A stretch of DNA of 45,099 bases from Cyclobacteriaceae bacterium (GTDB taxonomy: Bacteria > Bacteroidota > Bacteroidia > Cytophagales > Cyclobacteriaceae), in contig JAEUUJ010000069.1 in the NCBI GenBank assembly GCA_016786495.1, positions 1 to 45,099 of the forward strand, read 5' to 3'. A program made the translations under genes and the position numbers. This document shows, in pieces, positions 7,525 through 15,154 of this stretch; the first letter of the stretch is position 1; the number at the start of each line of letters is the position of its first letter. Below the pieces are notes generated by a model. It saw only the letters and a list, made by a program, of their open reading frames with translations, was not told where the DNA came from and did not search any database.

Positions 7525-8112
7525 TTAGTTTTGTTTAAGCCCGTTTACGAGCATATTGGCCAGTTGCTGACCTAATTCCTTAGGCTCAATCGAGCCTTCC
7601 GGGCTGTACCACATCGGCATCCAGTTAAGGGATGAGAACAGGGTCATCACCGCCAGTTTCGTGTCGATGTTCTTTTTGAATTCGCCGGAAGCAACACCTT
7701 GTTCGATGATGGCTTTGAATCGGTTGATATAGTTGATGCGCAGCAGCAAAAAATCCCGCAGGTGCGGATTGCTCAGGTGACGATGCTCGTTCATGAATAC
7801 GGCTGAAGCGGTCAGGTCACGCGCCATTACGTTCACGTGTCCGATAATACCCATGCTCAGTTTTTCGCTGGCCGATACATTTTGCTTTTCCACCTTATCG
7901 AGCGATTCGCGGAATTCGGCTGCCATGTCGAAGCACAGCGTTTGAAGAATTTCTTCTTTCGACTTAATGTGTGAGTACAGGCTCGCTGCTTCAATTCCAA
8001 GCTTCTGGGCGAGATCGCGCATGGATGACGCTGCGTACCCCTTCTCCTTGAAGAGCTCTGCAGCACTGCGGATAACCTGTTCCTTCCTGGATAAATTCGC
8101 TACTCCGTTCAT
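7525..8112 (-). CDS. TetR/AcrR-family transcriptional regulator, probable paa repressor
   Basis: About 195 aa. The N-terminal helix-turn-helix is clear (RKEQVIRSAAELFKEKGYAA, then MRDLAQKLGIEAASLYSHIK). The C-terminal ligand domain (NVMARDLTASAVFMNEHRHL, DFLLLRINYINRFKAIIEQG) resembles TetR proteins that sense acyl-CoAs, such as PaaR and KstR2-type regulators; the ligand is inferred to be phenylacetyl-CoA or a later intermediate. The ATG at 8112 was chosen; an upstream TTG at 8118 would add two residues. It lies just upstream of paaA on the same strand with a 61-bp gap holding the likely operator. Confidence 0.88.
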   Translation of the reverse strand: MNGVANLSRKEQVIRSAAELFKEKGYAASSMRDLAQKLGIEAASLYSHIKSKEEILQTLCFDMAAEFRESLDKVEKQNVSASEKLSMGIIGHVNVMARDLTASAVFMNEHRHLSNPHLRDFLLLRINYINRFKAIIEQGVASGEFKKNIDTKLAVMTLFSSLNWMPMWYSPEGSIEPKELGQQLANMLVNGLKQN

Positions 8113-8122
8113 CGGCAACTAT

Positions 8123-8137
8123 ACTAACTCAAAAATA
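8123..8137 (-). promoter_or_regulatory. tetR promoter with single operator half-site
   Basis: On the minus strand TATTTTTG (8137-8130) matches TAnnTTTG, and GTTAGT (8128-8123) follows within two bases, where transcription should start. The same GTTAGT/ACTAAC half-site occurs three times in the paaA operator, which suggests autoregulation. No second half-site with good symmetry is visible here, so binding would be weaker. Confidence 0.45.
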
Positions 8138-8189
8138 TAGGAAAATAATGTCACACTGAAATATCAATTCTATATTTTGGTAATTAATA

Positions 8190-8693
8190 ATGGCTATGAA
8201 GTACAACTCAATACCCGAATATTTTTACAAGCTGTACGGCAGGCTGTATGCACTGATCTTGCTTCCGCTGGTGTGTTTCGGATTGCTCTATTGGGAGATG
8301 AAAACCGGCACGATTGAACCAATTTCGCAGGATATTCAGCTCAATCAAATCTTGCTGCTTGCTGTAATTATTGTGTTGCTGGCAGAGTGGACCGTGTCGT
8401 TTTTTCTATTCCGAAATAAGGTCAAAAGCATACTAACGCTTGGTAGTCTCGGAGACCGCCTCGACCGGTATTACCAGTTTACACTAATTCGATTTTCATT
8501 TCTTGTTTCCGGACTGGTCCTACTGGCGGTAGGATTCTTTATCACCCGGGATCAGTACTTCTCGATACTATTTCTAGGCAGTATGGTTGGGCTGGGGGTA
8601 TTGTGGCCCACCTCGGCAAAAGTGTGTGACGATCTCCGGTTGAAAGGAGATGAGCGAAAGCTTATCCTGTATAAGTTGGATAAGTTAAGTTGA
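8190..8693 (+). CDS. Membrane protein of unknown function, four predicted TM helices
   Basis: 167 aa. Four hydrophobic stretches are visible: about 19-37, 50-70, 98-118 and 123-141, arranged as two hairpins with a charged loop (FRNKVKSI ... LGDRLDRYYQF) between. The C-terminus (DDLRLKGDERKLILYKLDKL) is charged and likely cytoplasmic. I recognise no family. It is divergent from tetR with 77 bp between the two ATGs, and ends 13 bp before a convergent small gene. A second ATG two codons in (8196) is an equally possible start. Confidence 0.75.
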   Translation: MAMKYNSIPEYFYKLYGRLYALILLPLVCFGLLYWEMKTGTIEPISQDIQLNQILLLAVIIVLLAEWTVSFFLFRNKVKSILTLGSLGDRLDRYYQFTLIRFSFLVSGLVLLAVGFFITRDQYFSILFLGSMVGLGVLWPTSAKVCDDLRLKGDERKLILYKLDKLS

Positions 8694-8706
8694 TCAGTCG
8701 AAGTAA

Positions 8707-8835
8707 CTAAAACTGATTTACCAGGATCAACCCCGCGGTAACCAATGTTACTGCGATCAGCATTCCCAAAACAATCAGAAGCACCAAATCCCTGCCGAGG
8801 GGATTTACGTGGAAAATTTTTGATGAAGATTTCAT
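8707..8835 (-). CDS. Small single-pass membrane protein, 42 aa
   Basis: Starting at the ATG at 8835 the peptide is MKSSSKIFHVNPLGRDLVLL followed by a strongly hydrophobic helix (IVLGMLIAVTLVTAGLILV) and the end NQF. A short basic N-terminus and one C-terminal TM helix give a tail-anchored or N-in topology. A longer reading from 8922 adds 29 poorly composed residues and is less likely. It is convergent with the preceding membrane protein. No family is recognised; the call rests on composition and gene spacing only. Confidence 0.45.
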   Translation of the reverse strand: MKSSSKIFHVNPLGRDLVLLIVLGMLIAVTLVTAGLILVNQF

Positions 8836-9118
8836 AAGCCAATATGTGATAGACAACACTAAAGTACTGTGCATTGTTCTTGACGAGGCTGTTTTGTAAG
8901 AATTTTTCTGGTTTGGGTGCATTTGTGGCCTTGGGAAGCAAAACCGATGAGACGTGCAGCAGCCTTTGCAAAAAATTAAAATCTTCGTGACGTGGTTGCC
9001 GTGAATGAGTTACGAAGCGGAGGTTAAACTTGCAGATGCAGGTCGACCCACTGCAACTACGTAAAATTACGGGAACAGGGACGCTTGTATGGTTTTCCGG
9101 TTTTTGCGAACGACTCGC
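8836..9118. other. Intergenic region without a recognised gene
   Basis: About 280 bases hold only very short frames, for example a 28-codon frame from the ATG at 9034 ending in the TAA near 9120. The region lies upstream of the small membrane gene and downstream of the K+ channel stop. No strong hairpin or terminator was found. An unrecognised small RNA cannot be excluded. Confidence 0.5.
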
Positions 9119-9910
9119 TTAATCTCCCCAGATTTGTTCTCCGCAGTGCGGACACTTGCGTGAACGGGGGCGATGCATCATTTCAAAAAAGCCGGAAGAG
9201 AGAATACCGGCCGGCAGTGCAAGCAAACCCACTCCGGTAATGGCGAAGAGCCCGCCCAAAACTCTGCCCAGCGCGGTTATCGGTACCATGTCGCCATACC
9301 CTACGGTAGTGAGTGTAGCAATACCCCACCACATCGTGGCCGGAATACTGCTAAACTTGTCGGGCTGAGCCTCGCGTTCCACGTAATACATCGTAGTCGA
9401 AATGATCACCAGGATAAACAAGATGAAAATGATGCTCAGAACAAGCTGTTCTCTCCGGTCGTACAGCACTTTTTTGAACATCGACAAGGCGTGCATGTAG
9501 CGGGCAACTTTGAACATTCGGAAGAGCCCCATTAACCTGAAGATTCGCAGGAACCGAAGGTCAAGCGGAAGAAAGGTCAGGTAGAACGGAAAGAAAGCCA
9601 TCAGATCAATTATCGCCATGGGCGTGCCCATGAATTTCAGTCGCCCCGCAACCGGGTGTTCGTACCGTTTATTCTCCACGATTGAATAAACCCGGCATAC
9701 GTATTCAATGGTAAAGAAGATTACAGAGAACAGTTCGAACTGATGAAAGAAGTGCGCGTATTGCTGGTGAAAATCTTTGATCGATTCGCAAACGATCGCC
9801 ACGATGTTGAGTACGATAATGGCAATGAGCAGCAACTCAAAAATACGCTCCAGAATGCCACCTTTTTCTGTCGGTTCCAGCGTTAGATAAATCCGCCTTC
9901 GGAGGGTCAT
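9119..9910 (-). CDS. Voltage-gated-type potassium channel, six TM helices
   Basis: 263 aa. S1-S6 are recognisable: S1 about 22-42, S2 about 55-75, S3 about 97-113, an S4-like arginine series (RFLRIFRLMGLFRMFKVAR, residues 119-137), S5 about 157-176, pore with selectivity filter TVGYGD (202-207), and S6 about 216-240. This is the layout of bacterial KvAP-like channels in the inner membrane. The C-terminus ends RKCPHCGEQIWGD, a single CxxC knuckle, with no RCK/TrkA or cyclic-nucleotide domain. It is the first of several cation-transport genes in the window and is transcribed divergently from ffh. Confidence 0.93.
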   Translation of the reverse strand: MTLRRRIYLTLEPTEKGGILERIFELLLIAIIVLNIVAIVCESIKDFHQQYAHFFHQFELFSVIFFTIEYVCRVYSIVENKRYEHPVAGRLKFMGTPMAIIDLMAFFPFYLTFLPLDLRFLRIFRLMGLFRMFKVARYMHALSMFKKVLYDRREQLVLSIIFILFILVIISTTMYYVEREAQPDKFSSIPATMWWGIATLTTVGYGDMVPITALGRVLGGLFAITGVGLLALPAGILSSGFFEMMHRPRSRKCPHCGEQIWGD

Positions 9911-10010
9911 AATACAGGGATATCAGGGTGTTCAAAAATAGCAATAATTCACGGATTCAAATGTTTTCAGGCCTGCCGGGGTTTTCTTTTCCCGTTTACG
10001 GTTTACGCGT

Positions 10011-10018
10011 TACCTTTG
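10011..10018 (+). promoter_or_regulatory. Bacteroidota-type -7 promoter element of ffh
   Basis: TACCTTTG matches TAnnTTTG exactly and lies 31 bases upstream of the ffh ATG. No exact TTG -33 box is seen 17-23 bases above it; T-rich GTTTTCTTTT at 9981-9990 is the nearest candidate. Confidence 0.5.
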
Positions 10019-10048
10019 TGGATTGTAGAGTAAAAAAATCAGGCGTCA

Positions 10049-11380
10049 ATGTTTGACAATTTAAGTTTTAAGCTGGAAAAGGCCTTTCAAACGCTGAAAG
10101 GGCAGGGCAGAATTACGGAGGTAAACGTTGCTGCCACGATCAAGGAAATCCGGAAGGCATTAATTGATGCTGACGTGAACTATAAGGTGGCCAAGGAAGT
10201 CACCGATGAGATTCGCGAGAAAGCGATGGGCCAGGACGTATTAACTGCGATCTCACCCGGCCAGTTGTTGATCAAGATTACCAACGATGAGCTCACCCAG
10301 CTCATGGGTGGCCAGAGTGAAGACATAAAAATTGAAGGAAACCCGGCTGTTATTCTGATTGCCGGATTGCAAGGTTCCGGTAAAACTACCTTCTCCGGTA
10401 AACTTGCCAATTACTTAAAGAAGCAGGGCCGTTCGGTGCTGTTGACTGCGTGCGACATTTATCGTCCGGCTGCGATCAATCAGTTAAAAGTACTGGGCGA
10501 GCAGGTTGGCGTGGAGGTATATGCAGAGCCTGAGAACAAGGATGCAGTAAAGATCGCGAAAGCTGCCATCGATCATGCTAAAAAGAATAATCACCGCGTG
10601 GTGATTGTGGATACGGCAGGTCGTTTGGCGGTTGACGAGGAGATGATGAATGAAATCGCGAAGCTGAAGGAAGCCCTTAACCCATCTGAAACACTCTTTG
10701 TGGTTGACTCGATGACGGGTCAGGATGCGGTAAACACCGCGAAAGCATTCAACGACCGGTTGAACTTCAATGGTGTCGTACTCACTAAACTCGATGGTGA
10801 TGCCCGTGGCGGTGCTGCGCTTTCCATCCGCAGGGTGGTTGATAAGCCGATTAAGTTCATCAGCACCGGTGAAAAGATGGAGGCGATCGACCGCTTTTAT
10901 CCCGACCGGATGGCTGGCAGGATTCTCGGCATGGGTGACGTTGTCGGCCTTGTTGAAAAAGCTCAGCAAACATTCGATGAAGAAGAGGCAAGACGAATCA
11001 ACGCCAAGCTTCGCAAGAATCAATTCGACTTTAACGACTTCCTCACGCAACTGGAGCAGATAAAAAAAATGGGGAACCTGAAAGACCTCATGAGTATGAT
11101 CCCCGGCGTGGGAAAAGCCATGAAAGGTATTGATGTAGATGATAATTCATTTAAGCCGGTGGAGGCAATTATCCGCTCCATGACAAATCAGGAGCGTGAA
11201 AATCCAGACCTGATTAATGGTAGTCGCAAAGACCGGATCGCGAAAGGCAGTGGAACATCTGTACAGCAGGTGAACCAGTTGTTGAAGCAGTTCAACGACA
11301 TGCGTAAAATGATGAAAACAATGAACAAGATGGGTGGAGCAAAACGTGCGCTGTCGTCCATGAATCCGTTTGGAAAGTAA
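10049..11380 (+). CDS. ffh: Signal recognition particle GTPase Ffh (SRP54)
   Basis: 443 aa, full length. N domain with helices 1-85; G domain with P-loop GLQGSGKTT (106-114), the DTAGRL motif (G3) and TKLDGDARGG (G4 region); then a Met-rich M domain (about 300-443; MGNLKDLMSMIPG, NDMRKMMKTMNKMGGAKR). Ffh binds signal sequences and 4.5S RNA and docks with FtsY at the membrane, so it is essential for co-translational insertion. No 4.5S RNA gene was seen nearby. The downstream repeat-protein gene starts 7 bp after the ffh stop and lspA follows it, suggesting one unit. Confidence 0.97.
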   Translation: MFDNLSFKLEKAFQTLKGQGRITEVNVAATIKEIRKALIDADVNYKVAKEVTDEIREKAMGQDVLTAISPGQLLIKITNDELTQLMGGQSEDIKIEGNPAVILIAGLQGSGKTTFSGKLANYLKKQGRSVLLTACDIYRPAAINQLKVLGEQVGVEVYAEPENKDAVKIAKAAIDHAKKNNHRVVIVDTAGRLAVDEEMMNEIAKLKEALNPSETLFVVDSMTGQDAVNTAKAFNDRLNFNGVVLTKLDGDARGGAALSIRRVVDKPIKFISTGEKMEAIDRFYPDRMAGRILGMGDVVGLVEKAQQTFDEEEARRINAKLRKNQFDFNDFLTQLEQIKKMGNLKDLMSMIPGVGKAMKGIDVDDNSFKPVEAIIRSMTNQERENPDLINGSRKDRIAKGSGTSVQQVNQLLKQFNDMRKMMKTMNKMGGAKRALSSMNPFGK

Positions 11381-11387
11381 TCCGGCT

Positions 11388-13868
11388 ATGACTTTTACCC
11401 TACCCCGAAAACTATTTTGTTTTCTATCCAGATGCAAAGCTTCATGGTTTGTTGTTTTAGCATTATTCCTGATGTCCGGCCAGCACTTAATGGCCAGGCA
11501 ATCGGAAAACCGTATCCACACATTCACTAATGAAACAGCATACGCCTGGCAAAACGGTCTGACTACAGACGGAACATTTTTGTATGGTTGCAAGTATGAC
11601 GGTGAGACGAATGGCAATGGCGGAATTTTTCGTATTCGTCCTGATGGCACTGACTATGAATTAATCTATGCGTTTGAGGATGGTGAGCAGGGTGCAAATC
11701 CAACCGGTTCGATTACGCTATCGGGTACAACATTGTATGGCATGACCAATTTTGGTGGCAATAACCAGGCAGGCGTTATCTATAAGGTTAAAACCGATGG
11801 CAGCGGCTACTCGAAACTTTTAGATTTCAATAACATTAATGGCGCAGTGCCCTACGGAACGCTGAATGTGTATGAGAATGTGCTTTATGGATTCTCCATG
11901 CAAAGCGGACCCTCCGGGGCCGGACTTGTTTTCAAAATCAATACCGATGGTACCGGCTTTCAGAACCTCGTCACGTTTAGCGGCACGAATGGATCGGCTC
12001 CGGTAGGTTCTTTAGTAGTTGCGAATGGTATCATTTACGGGGCAACCCTGCGGGGCGGCGTCAATGATCATGGCACAGTGTTTAAAGTTGGTGTCACGGG
12101 AACAGGTTTTACCAAGCTGTTCGATTTCAGCGGTGCTGATGGAAGTCAACCCATGGGTGGCCTGGAATTGGTTGGCTCCACGCTTTATGGAACAACATCG
12201 CAAGGTGGTGCAGAAAGCTCCGGGGTATTGTTCAAACTTAACACAGATGGAAGCGCTTTTGAAGTATTGCACCACTACGGCTCAAATGGTGGTGGAATAA
12301 ATCCCAACGGGCGAATTACTGCAACCGCATTTGGGCTGTTAGGGATGACGGTAAACGGAGGTAATGGCAGTGGCGCTGTGTATAAGATTGATCCGGACGG
12401 AGAAAACTACCAATTGTTGCACAGCTTCAGTCACTTCGACGGTGAAAATCCTGAAGGTTCGTTGTTGCTTTCGGGTGAATATGTTTATGGCCATGTTGGC
12501 GGTGGTGACAGAAAGTATGGTGTGATTTTTAAAATGAAATCCACAGGAGAAAATTTTCAGGTAATTCATGAGTTTGCTCCAACCAATACCGGCTACAATC
12601 CAAAGGGTGCGCTCGCGCTGACGTCAGAATTTGGGTTTGGAATTACCTCGAAGGGCGGTGCCTTCAACCAAGGCGTTATCTATCGCGTCAATCATGACGG
12701 CTCAGGATACAAGGTTTTACATGATTTCAATGGTGTCGAGGGCAGCAATCCTGAAAGTACACTAACGCTGTCGAATAATTTGCTTTACGGAACAACAGTG
12801 ATGGGCGGGGAGAGCCTTACAGGTACCTTGTTCAGAATTGATACTACGGGAGCAGGCTTCGATGTATTATATAATTTTGACTTCAACAATGGAATGTTTC
12901 CGGTTGGATCCCTGGCGGATGACGGGACGTGGCTGTACGGAATGACCGCGGCAGGAGGCCCGGATAACAAAGGTGTAGTTTACAGGTTTAACAAATCCAC
13001 GCATGCAATTCAGCCATTGTTGGATTTCTCAGGGACGGATGTGTTAATACCCCGGGGTTCGATTGCCCTTGCTAATGGAAAACTATATGGCATGGCAATC
13101 GGTGGTCAGGGGGATGGAGTTGTTTTTTCCCTGAACACAGACGGTACCGGATTTACGAAGATTTCGGATCGAAGCTCAGCGCTTGCAGGCCGGTATGGCA
13201 ATTCGCTACTCGTGGTTGACACAACTGTGTATGTTTCGATGTCGCAGGGAGGAAGTGAGGACTGGGGAACGCTGTTTAAAGTTGGTATTGACGGAGATGG
13301 ATTCGAAAAACTGATTGATTTTACCTACGATAATGGAGCTATCCCGGAAGGTGCGCTGGTTGAAGTGGATGGTGCTATCTATGGAATGACCATGACGGGC
13401 GGACCAAACGATTCAGGCACCTGCTATAAAGTAAATTCAGATGGTTCGGGCTTTGAAATTCTGCTCGATTTCGGGAACCCGTTTGGTAGCGAAGGCGGAA
13501 GAATAAATGCTGGAGCTGCTGTAAATGCACGCGGGTCTATCAGTCAAACCGGGACCATGTTGTTTGGTGTTCTCTCTCTGGAATCGGGTCAGCAAAAAAC
13601 AGGCAGTATCATAACCCTTGATCTCGGTATTGTTACGGGAGTAGAGCCTTTGCAAACACGCAATCTGGAAGCTTATCCGAATCCGGCTCACAATGTGCTT
13701 ACTGTTCGTGGCGCAGCGGGCGTACATCAGATAAAAATTTTCAACTTGTTAGGCGCCAGCATCCCGGTGAATAAGATTGATGAAGGGTCCATTGATGTTA
13801 GTAATCTTGCGCCTGGCCTTTACACATTGGTGGTGGGTCCGGCGTATGTCAAGTTCTTAAAGCAGTAG
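11388..13868 (+). CDS. Secreted GloVer-type tandem-repeat protein with type IX sorting tail
   Basis: 826 aa. A signal peptide (residues about 1-37, hydrophobic core SWFVVLALFLMSG) precedes 14 tandem units of about 50 residues; each has a core like LYGMTxxGGxxxxGVIFKxxxDGTGFxxLxxFxG (TIGR03803, choice-of-anchor tandem repeat family). Unit 11 is shortened and unit 14 is degenerate. The final ~75 residues (AYPNPAHNVLTVRG ... LAPGLYTLVV) are a type A T9SS C-terminal sorting domain, so the protein is probably displayed or released at the cell surface. The repeats likely form a beta-propeller or solenoid (inference); ligand unknown. The ATG at 11388 was chosen over an upstream TTG at 11370 that overlaps ffh. 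lspA starts one base after its stop. Confidence 0.85.
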   Translation: MTFTLPRKLFCFLSRCKASWFVVLALFLMSGQHLMARQSENRIHTFTNETAYAWQNGLTTDGTFLYGCKYDGETNGNGGIFRIRPDGTDYELIYAFEDGEQGANPTGSITLSGTTLYGMTNFGGNNQAGVIYKVKTDGSGYSKLLDFNNINGAVPYGTLNVYENVLYGFSMQSGPSGAGLVFKINTDGTGFQNLVTFSGTNGSAPVGSLVVANGIIYGATLRGGVNDHGTVFKVGVTGTGFTKLFDFSGADGSQPMGGLELVGSTLYGTTSQGGAESSGVLFKLNTDGSAFEVLHHYGSNGGGINPNGRITATAFGLLGMTVNGGNGSGAVYKIDPDGENYQLLHSFSHFDGENPEGSLLLSGEYVYGHVGGGDRKYGVIFKMKSTGENFQVIHEFAPTNTGYNPKGALALTSEFGFGITSKGGAFNQGVIYRVNHDGSGYKVLHDFNGVEGSNPESTLTLSNNLLYGTTVMGGESLTGTLFRIDTTGAGFDVLYNFDFNNGMFPVGSLADDGTWLYGMTAAGGPDNKGVVYRFNKSTHAIQPLLDFSGTDVLIPRGSIALANGKLYGMAIGGQGDGVVFSLNTDGTGFTKISDRSSALAGRYGNSLLVVDTTVYVSMSQGGSEDWGTLFKVGIDGDGFEKLIDFTYDNGAIPEGALVEVDGAIYGMTMTGGPNDSGTCYKVNSDGSGFEILLDFGNPFGSEGGRINAGAAVNARGSISQTGTMLFGVLSLESGQQKTGSIITLDLGIVTGVEPLQTRNLEAYPNPAHNVLTVRGAAGVHQIKIFNLLGASIPVNKIDEGSIDVSNLAPGLYTLVVGPAYVKFLKQ

Positions 13869-13869
13869 C

Positions 13870-14403
13870 ATGAACAAGAAAGGTATCCTTCGCGCTTTAT
13901 TGATCGTGGTAACATTGACAGTAAATGTCGTCTGCGACCAGATATCAAAAGCAATGGTGCGAAACCGGATTGATGAGAACGAACAAATCTCCGTTGTTAA
14001 TCCGTATTTCACGCTGATGCGGGTTGAAAATGAAGGTGCGTTCTTGAGTCTTGGTGATTCGCTGCCAAAAATGGCCCGGTTCATTTTATTGGCGCTGTTC
14101 CCGCTTGCTGTTCTTGGTTTTGGAATCGGGTATCTGTTTCTGAAGCGTAACATCTCAAAATCTGTACTGCTGGGTTTTGCATTTGTGATTGGCGGAGGAA
14201 TGGGAAATTTATACGACCGGCTTGTGTACGGTTCAGTAACGGATTTCATGCATATGGATTTTGTAATTTTTAAAACCGGCATTTTTAACATGGCCGATGT
14301 GTCGATCATGACCGGCATCGCCATTGTGCTGCTCGGTTCATTTCTCGGCAAGCAAAACGATCGTGAATTGGTTTCCGCGCCTGCGGAAAACCCGGAAATT
14401 TAA
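13870..14403 (+). CDS. lspA: Lipoprotein signal peptidase (signal peptidase II)
   Basis: 177 aa. Conserved LspA motifs are present: CDQISK (22-27), VENEGAFLSL (52-61), GNLYDR (112-117), VTDF with Asp125, and FNMAD with Asp143; Asp125 and Asp143 are the expected catalytic dyad of this aspartic membrane protease. Four hydrophobic helices fit the inner-membrane topology. It cleaves diacylglyceryl-prolipoproteins before the lipid-modified Cys; several lipoproteins are encoded in the same window. It follows the repeat-protein gene with a one-base gap. Confidence 0.96.
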   Translation: MNKKGILRALLIVVTLTVNVVCDQISKAMVRNRIDENEQISVVNPYFTLMRVENEGAFLSLGDSLPKMARFILLALFPLAVLGFGIGYLFLKRNISKSVLLGFAFVIGGGMGNLYDRLVYGSVTDFMHMDFVIFKTGIFNMADVSIMTGIAIVLLGSFLGKQNDRELVSAPAENPEI

Positions 14404-14701
14404 TCCGGTATCGTGCAGATTTTCAGGGAGAAGCATTTGTGATGCATGCAGGCAGATTTTTTCTGAAAATTTCCATGCAGAATTCTCAACCAATCATGCG
14501 CAACCTACGTAAACCTACTTGTTACAGGTTTTTATTGTTATATAGTTTAAATAGATGCCTCGCTCGTGCACACCGCAGAGCGGGGCATTTTTGTTTTTAC
14601 GCGATTTACCGGCCTTGCATGAATTATGCCGCGGTTGCCTGAATTTCATTTGTTTTACCGGCATATATTTTCGCATATTTAACTGACAAATTACTTCAGG
14701 C
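14404..14701. other. Intergenic region between lspA and the rimB-like gene
   Basis: About 300 bases with no credible gene; a 67-codon frame at 14439-14642 has a composition unlike its neighbours and runs through the terminator. It holds the terminator at 14557-14599 and an AT-rich stretch before 14702 (TATATTTTCGCATATTTAAC, about 14664-14683) that should include the rimB promoter. Confidence 0.55.
14557..14599 (+). terminator. Rho-independent terminator of the ffh-lspA unit
   Basis: GCCTCGCTC (14557-14565) pairs with GAGCGGGGC (14578-14586) in a 9-bp stem with one G-T pair and a 12-nt loop, followed by ATTTTTGTTTTT. It ends transcription reading out of lspA. Confidence 0.75.
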
Positions 14702-15145
14702 ATGCAGATTTTGGGACGTTCAGACCGGATTGATCTTCCGGGCCTCGGGTTGAAGAATATTCACGCCAAAATCGATACAGGAGCGTATACCAGCAGTTTG
14801 CATTGTTCGCGCGCAGAAGTTGTTAATGGAAAGCTTGAATTCGTATTGCTCGATGAGGAGCATCCTGAGTTTACAGGAATGACGTTTACGGTTGATACGT
14901 ACACCGAACGTGCGATTAAGAACTCGTTTGGTGTGGCAGAAAAACGGTTCATTATCCAAACGACCATAAAAATTTTTGATCAAGAAATTATGACCGAATT
15001 CTCGCTCAGCGACCGTGACGCGCTGCGTTTCCCGATTTTACTCGGAAGAAAGGTTCTGCGCGACAGGTTTATGATTGATGTAACCAAAAAAAATCTATCT
15101 TACCGCGCTAACCGGATTCCTAAGAAAAAGAAAAAATCAACGTAA
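14702..15145 (+). CDS. RimB-like retropepsin-type aspartic protease (formerly 'ATP-dependent zinc protease')
   Basis: 147 aa. The active-site motif DTGAYTSSLH (25-34) and the later hydrophobic FPILLGRKVLRDRFMIDV are characteristic of the RimB/DUF785 family, whose fold resembles a single retropepsin chain acting as a dimer. In Pseudomonas, RimB works with RimK in modifying ribosomal protein S6. The C-terminus is very basic (RANRIPKKKKKS), which could favour RNA or ribosome contact (inference). It begins a three-gene unit with rimK 9 bp downstream. Confidence 0.85.
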   Translation: MQILGRSDRIDLPGLGLKNIHAKIDTGAYTSSLHCSRAEVVNGKLEFVLLDEEHPEFTGMTFTVDTYTERAIKNSFGVAEKRFIIQTTIKIFDQEIMTEFSLSDRDALRFPILLGRKVLRDRFMIDVTKKNLSYRANRIPKKKKKST

Positions 15146-15154
15146 TTCTTCTGT

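Noticed and set aside
8930-9118. Possible small RNA gene (SRP RNA, 6S or similar) near ffh
   Set aside because: The conserved SRP RNA tip sequence (GGAA loop with AGCAG) was not found and no extended pairing was evident.
11388-13868. Tandem repeats as evidence of assembly error
   Set aside because: The units differ strongly in DNA sequence and keep frame, so they are protein repeats and not a collapsed or duplicated assembly.
14439-14642. 67-codon frame downstream of lspA
   Set aside because: It crosses the terminator hairpin and its product is rich in Arg, Cys and His without a recognisable pattern.
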